Below are positions 4,951 to 7,781 of a stretch of 7,781 nucleotides of DNA, one piece after another. The number at the start of each line of letters is the position of its first letter. The stretch's first letter is position 1. The DNA is taken from positions 1 through 7,781 of the forward strand of contig DPLS01000402.1 of assembly GCA_003541875.1 (NCBI GenBank), written 5' to 3'. The notes below the pieces were generated by a model. The model was not told the DNA's origin, did no database searches, and saw only the letters and a program-made list of their open reading frames with translations. The stretch comes from Bacteroidota bacterium (GTDB lineage Bacteria > Bacteroidota > Ignavibacteria > UBA10030 > UBA6906). Made by a program: the position numbers and the translations under genes.

Positions 4951-7781
4951 ATGAAAAAATTCGTACGGTTAATAGCAACGGGGGCGCTTCTCGTGTTGCT
5001 GGGGCTTGGCACGCTGGTTGCGCAGGAAGTCGTGTTCTCTGCCGGACCGGCCGTCACCCCGACGTTAGGCGCTTCAAACGGCGGTTTCGCGTGGTTGGAT
5101 ATCAATGGAGACGGTACTCAGGATGTCTTTATTCCGCCCAACAATGTTCTGTTGAACTCCCTTACGTATTTCACGGCTGTGGCGTCCACAAAGACAGCAG
5201 CTCTCTCAAATAGTGTGAACTCTGTCGGTGGACTCTTCGCAGATATCAGTGGTGACGGCGTTCCTGATCTGTGGTCGACGAATAACGCCGCTCCCCAAAC
5301 GGGGCTATTTTATGACAGCGCTGGAGTGTATCTTCCCGCAACCGGGACTGGCGCCCTTGCGAGCGCAGGAGCCACAGGGAGTGTCTTCCAAGGAATTGCA
5401 GTAGCAGATATCGACCACAGTAATTACTTGAGCGCAGCATGGCCCTATTTTGGGTCGGGGACTTGGGCTGATGGCTTCATCTTCCCCCCTGGCTACGGTG
5501 TCGAGCTGCTGAAGGGTGGTCCATCCGGCTTTACCAGAGTAGGCAAGGGAGCAGCCCCCGGAACTCTCGCCATAGATACCAGCCGCGCCTTTGAGTCGTG
5601 GGGCCCACGCTTCTTCGATGCAAATAATGATGGCTGGGTAGATTTGTTCATGCCGAGTTTCCGGCACGGGTTCAGACCGTTCACCGGTGGCTCCGACACC
5701 GTCGGCGCCAGAAAAGGGAGTATCTTGTTCCTGAACGATCATACTGGCAAGTTCTACGTACCGACTGCAGCAACGGTTGGCCGCACTCTCTATGCACTCG
5801 ATTCCATTTCCGCTGGAGTGTTCTATGGAAGAGCTATCGCGGACACCGGCATTATCGTTGAAGACACGGTGCGTCACTTCAACGCCATCGGTAACCATTG
5901 GGGTAATCTCAATAACGATGGGTACCCAGATCTGATAATGTGTGGGACAGAGACCAATAACTATGATGGACTGCGAAGGTCCACAAATATCGTCGTCCTC
6001 TATGGAAAGGGAGACGGCACATTTACCTTTAAGTGGAACGGGACAAACATCGTTGACGCGGGATTGCCTACGTCAGGCAGCCTTCGTGCCTGGGACATCG
6101 GCGACTACAATAACGACGGAATTCCGGATTTATACATGAGCACGACCTTCGGTGCCACACGGTTGTTCAGAGGTAACGGCAATGGCACATATACTGAGGT
6201 GACAGGACAGGACAATGTGGCGACTGCGGGGGGCGGGCGAGCCGGAGGGTTTGTTGATTACAATAACGACGGCTTCCCGGATATTTACAACTATACCGGA
6301 CTTAATTCGGTGCTGCAGCGGAACAGCGGCAACTCGAACCATTGGATTGGCTTCACGCCTGCCGGCATCGGCCACAACAAGAATGCTGTAGGTGCGCGCT
6401 TCACACTGTACACGCAGGGCGGCACCTACAAGCAGTACCGATGGATCAGGGCTGAAGGCGCAGCATCGGGGATGGGTGACATGCGGGCCATCTTCGGCAT
6501 CGGCATCAACACTTCCATCGACAGCGTTGTCGTGAACTGGCCTGATGGCACTTCAGGGAGATACACAGGACTCGCCGTCGACAGGTACTGGACTGTCAAC
6601 CAAGGTTCGGTCATCCCGAACACGACAACCCTTTCGTCCCCGCCCAATAACGCGACCGGTCAAGCTCAGGTGGGTTCGCTGCAATGGACTGCGGCCACGG
6701 GTGCGCTTGGATACAGAGTCCAGGTGTCTATGGATCCGACATTTGCGAACACGGCGCTGTTGGCAGTCAATGCAACAGTGACCGGCACCAGCTATGCCTA
6801 CTCCCTTGGCGCTGCCACGACGTATTACTGGCGCGTGGCCGCAGTCAATGGTGGTTTCATGAGCGACTACACCGCCGCCTTTAACTTCACCACGGCAGGC
6901 AGTGCAGCGGCGCAAGTTCCCACGATAGTTGTTCCGCCAAGCGGGTCCACGAACCAGCCCGCAGCGCTGACGCTCAAAGTCAGAAGGACGTCCGATGCGT
7001 CACGGTATCAATGGCAGGTGTCGACGCTGCCGACATTCATCACGTTCGTCGTAAATGCTTCGACGGCTGACACGACCTACCCGGGGCAGTTTGCCGGTGG
7101 CCAGACGTTCTACTTGCGCGTGCGCGGGGTGAATGATCTTGGCTCATCTGCTTTCTCTGCGATAGATACGTTCACCATCATGACTCCGCCAGCCAGAACA
7201 ACACTCGTCTCGCCGGCGAACAATGCGATTAATGTCGTCTCGGATAGCGTAATTTTTGTCTGGAGATTGGTGAATACTGCAGTAACCTACAACCTGCAGC
7301 TTTCGACCGTTAGCTCAAGCGTTACCTATAACGGGATAACGGATACGACGTACAAGGTCAGGAACCTCGCAAGGCTCACTAACTACACCTGGAAGGTTGA
7401 GGCCATCAACGCAGGTGGGACGAGCTACTACACCGGCAGCTTTGCGTTCACGACCGTCGCTGCAGCCCCCGCTGCACCGACGCTTGTTGCACCCGCTGCT
7501 AATGCAACAGACGTGAACCGATTGGCGCGGTTCGTTTGGACTCCTTCGGTGAACGCAGCCAAGTATCGTCTGCAGATCGCCACGGACAATACGTTCGCGA
7601 CCATTCTCCAGGATACGATTCGATTCGAAGATACCACGTTGACGTTGTCACGGCCGCTGGCCTCGCTGACAGACTTCTTCTGGCGGGTCAGTGCATTGAA
7701 TCTCGGTGGAGAGAGTCCGTTCTCGACTTCGAGGTTGTTCACTACCGGAACACTCCTTGATGTCAAGAAAGAGGGTGAAAT
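4951..7781 (+). CDS. Secreted FG-GAP/VCBS, ASPIC/UnbV and fibronectin-III-like repeat protein, 3'-truncated by the window edge
   Basis: The frame is open from the ATG at 4951 to the right edge: 943 residues with no stop, the longest coding region by intact N-terminal evidence. Residues 1-24 are a signal peptide (basic MKKFVR, hydrophobic core, likely cleavage after LVA). Residues about 46-446 carry six calcium-loop motifs of FG-GAP/VCBS type: D50-D58, D98-D106, D223-D231, N319-D327, D385-D393 and D436-D444. Residues about 464-551 form an ASPIC/UnbV domain (NHWIG, NAVGARF, FGIGINTSIDSVVVNWPDGT). Residues about 558-933 are four fibronectin-III-like repeats. The last visible residues (TLLDVKKEGE) resemble the linker that normally precedes a T9SS sorting domain, which would lie beyond the window. 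The likely role is surface adhesion or ligand binding on a calcium-stabilised beta-propeller-like head with a repeat stalk. No catalytic site is seen. The 240-base gap upstream suggests it may have its own promoter or post-transcriptional control. Confidence 0.95.
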   Translation, partial: MKKFVRLIATGALLVLLGLGTLVAQEVVFSAGPAVTPTLGASNGGFAWLDINGDGTQDVFIPPNNVLLNSLTYFTAVASTKTAALSNSVNSVGGLFADISGDGVPDLWSTNNAAPQTGLFYDSAGVYLPATGTGALASAGATGSVFQGIAVADIDHSNYLSAAWPYFGSGTWADGFIFPPGYGVELLKGGPSGFTRVGKGAAPGTLAIDTSRAFESWGPRFFDANNDGWVDLFMPSFRHGFRPFTGGSDTVGARKGSILFLNDHTGKFYVPTAATVGRTLYALDSISAGVFYGRAIADTGIIVEDTVRHFNAIGNHWGNLNNDGYPDLIMCGTETNNYDGLRRSTNIVVLYGKGDGTFTFKWNGTNIVDAGLPTSGSLRAWDIGDYNNDGIPDLYMSTTFGATRLFRGNGNGTYTEVTGQDNVATAGGGRAGGFVDYNNDGFPDIYNYTGLNSVLQRNSGNSNHWIGFTPAGIGHNKNAVGARFTLYTQGGTYKQYRWIRAEGAASGMGDMRAIFGIGINTSIDSVVVNWPDGTSGRYTGLAVDRYWTVNQGSVIPNTTTLSSPPNNATGQAQVGSLQWTAATGALGYRVQVSMDPTFANTALLAVNATVTGTSYAYSLGAATTYYWRVAAVNGGFMSDYTAAFNFTTAGSAAAQVPTIVVPPSGSTNQPAALTLKVRRTSDASRYQWQVSTLPTFITFVVNASTADTTYPGQFAGGQTFYLRVRGVNDLGSSAFSAIDTFTIMTPPARTTLVSPANNAINVVSDSVIFVWRLVNTAVTYNLQLSTVSSSVTYNGITDTTYKVRNLARLTNYTWKVEAINAGGTSYYTGSFAFTTVAAAPAAPTLVAPAANATDVNRLARFVWTPSVNAAKYRLQIATDNTFATILQDTIRFEDTTLTLSRPLASLTDFFWRVSALNLGGESPFSTSRLFTTGTLLDVKKEGE
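5086..6288 (+). repeat. FG-GAP/VCBS calcium-loop repeats (protein-level)
   Basis: Six motifs of the form D-x-[ND]-x-D-G-x-x-D followed by hydrophobic residues occur at residues 50, 98, 223, 319, 385 and 436. Examples are DINGDGTQD, DANNDGWVD and DYNNDGFPD. This is the integrin-alpha-like calcium-binding loop found in beta-propeller blades. The fourth copy begins with Asn (N319) in place of Asp. The stretch ADIDHSNY (152-159) looks like a decayed extra copy. Spacing is uneven, with an insertion of about 90 residues between copies 3 and 4. Confidence 0.9.
6340..6603 (+). other. ASPIC/UnbV domain coding region
   Basis: Residues about 464-551 show the domain's usual landmarks in order: NHWIGF, then NAVGARFTLY, a Tyr/Arg-containing strand, FGIG, and VVVNWPDGT. 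In known proteins this domain usually follows FG-GAP repeats, exactly as here. Its molecular function is poorly defined. Confidence 0.85.
6622..7749 (+). repeat. Four tandem fibronectin-III-like repeats (protein-level)
   Basis: Units of about 92-98 residues start near 558, 651, 745 and 838. Each has a Pro/Asn-rich opening (LSSPPNNAT, LVSPANNAI, LVAPAANAT), a core W or V (W579, V677, W771, W863), a Tyr-x-x-Gln-hydrophobic strand (YRVQVS, YQWQVS, YNLQLS, YRLQIA) and a Tyr/Phe-x-W/L-[RK]-V strand near the end (YYWRVAAVN, FYLRVRGVN, YTWKVEAIN, FFWRVSALN). Copy 2 has lost the core Trp and is the most divergent. Repeats of this kind usually form an extended stalk, or bind sugars or proteins. Confidence 0.85.

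Noticed and set aside
4805..4954. Possible small gene from GTG 4805 ending in ATGA overlap with the third gene
   Set aside because: The GTG lies within the Shine-Dalgarno-like run itself rather than downstream of it, and the 49-residue product has no protein-like character.
4878..5213. Plus-strand 111-codon frame overlapping the start of the third gene
   Set aside because: It is out of frame with the signal peptide and calcium-loop motifs starting at 4951, has no ribosome binding site and resembles nothing.
5305..5898. Minus-strand open frame of 197 codons opposite the FG-GAP region
   Set aside because: The + strand has clear FG-GAP motifs throughout; the reverse frame shows no domain and is a shadow.

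Overview
The window carries three genes, all on the + strand and all encoding proteins for the cell envelope or cell surface. The organism is probably a member of the Fibrobacterota-Chlorobiota-Bacteroidota (FCB) group. Gene 2 ends in a classic type IX secretion system (T9SS) type A sorting domain with the NYPNPFNPTT signature. Gene 1 is a TonB-dependent receptor with an N-terminal carboxypeptidase-regulatory-like domain. The strong Shine-Dalgarno sites in front of genes 2 and 3 fit Ignavibacteria/Chlorobi-like or candidate FCB lineages better than Bacteroidia or Flavobacteriia, which rarely use such sites. That lineage call is an inference.

Layout: (1) 2-2929, a TonB-dependent outer-membrane receptor whose 5' end lies before the window; its reading frame is open from the left edge, so the methionine codon at 89 is internal. 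(2) A 68-base gap, then 2998-4710, a complete 570-residue secreted protein with a signal peptide, a predicted parallel beta-helix and a C-terminal T9SS sorting domain. (3) A 240-base gap holding a long imperfect hairpin, an orphan Shine-Dalgarno-like site and a G-free A/C-rich leader. (4) 4951 to the right edge, a secreted protein of at least 943 residues that has no stop codon inside the window. It has a signal peptide, about six FG-GAP/VCBS-type calcium-loop repeats, an ASPIC/UnbV domain and four fibronectin-III-like repeats. It breaks off in what looks like the linker before another sorting domain.

How they may work together (inference): the receptor could import a ligand across the outer membrane, while the two secreted proteins are displayed on or released from the surface to bind or process material outside the cell. 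No SusD-like lipoprotein follows the receptor, so this is not a standard SusCD polysaccharide locus. No catalytic residues could be assigned in either secreted protein, and the substrate is unknown. I found no RNA gene, mobile element, CRISPR array or defence system. The unusual points are the gene combination, the unassigned middle of gene 2, and the structured gap before gene 3.
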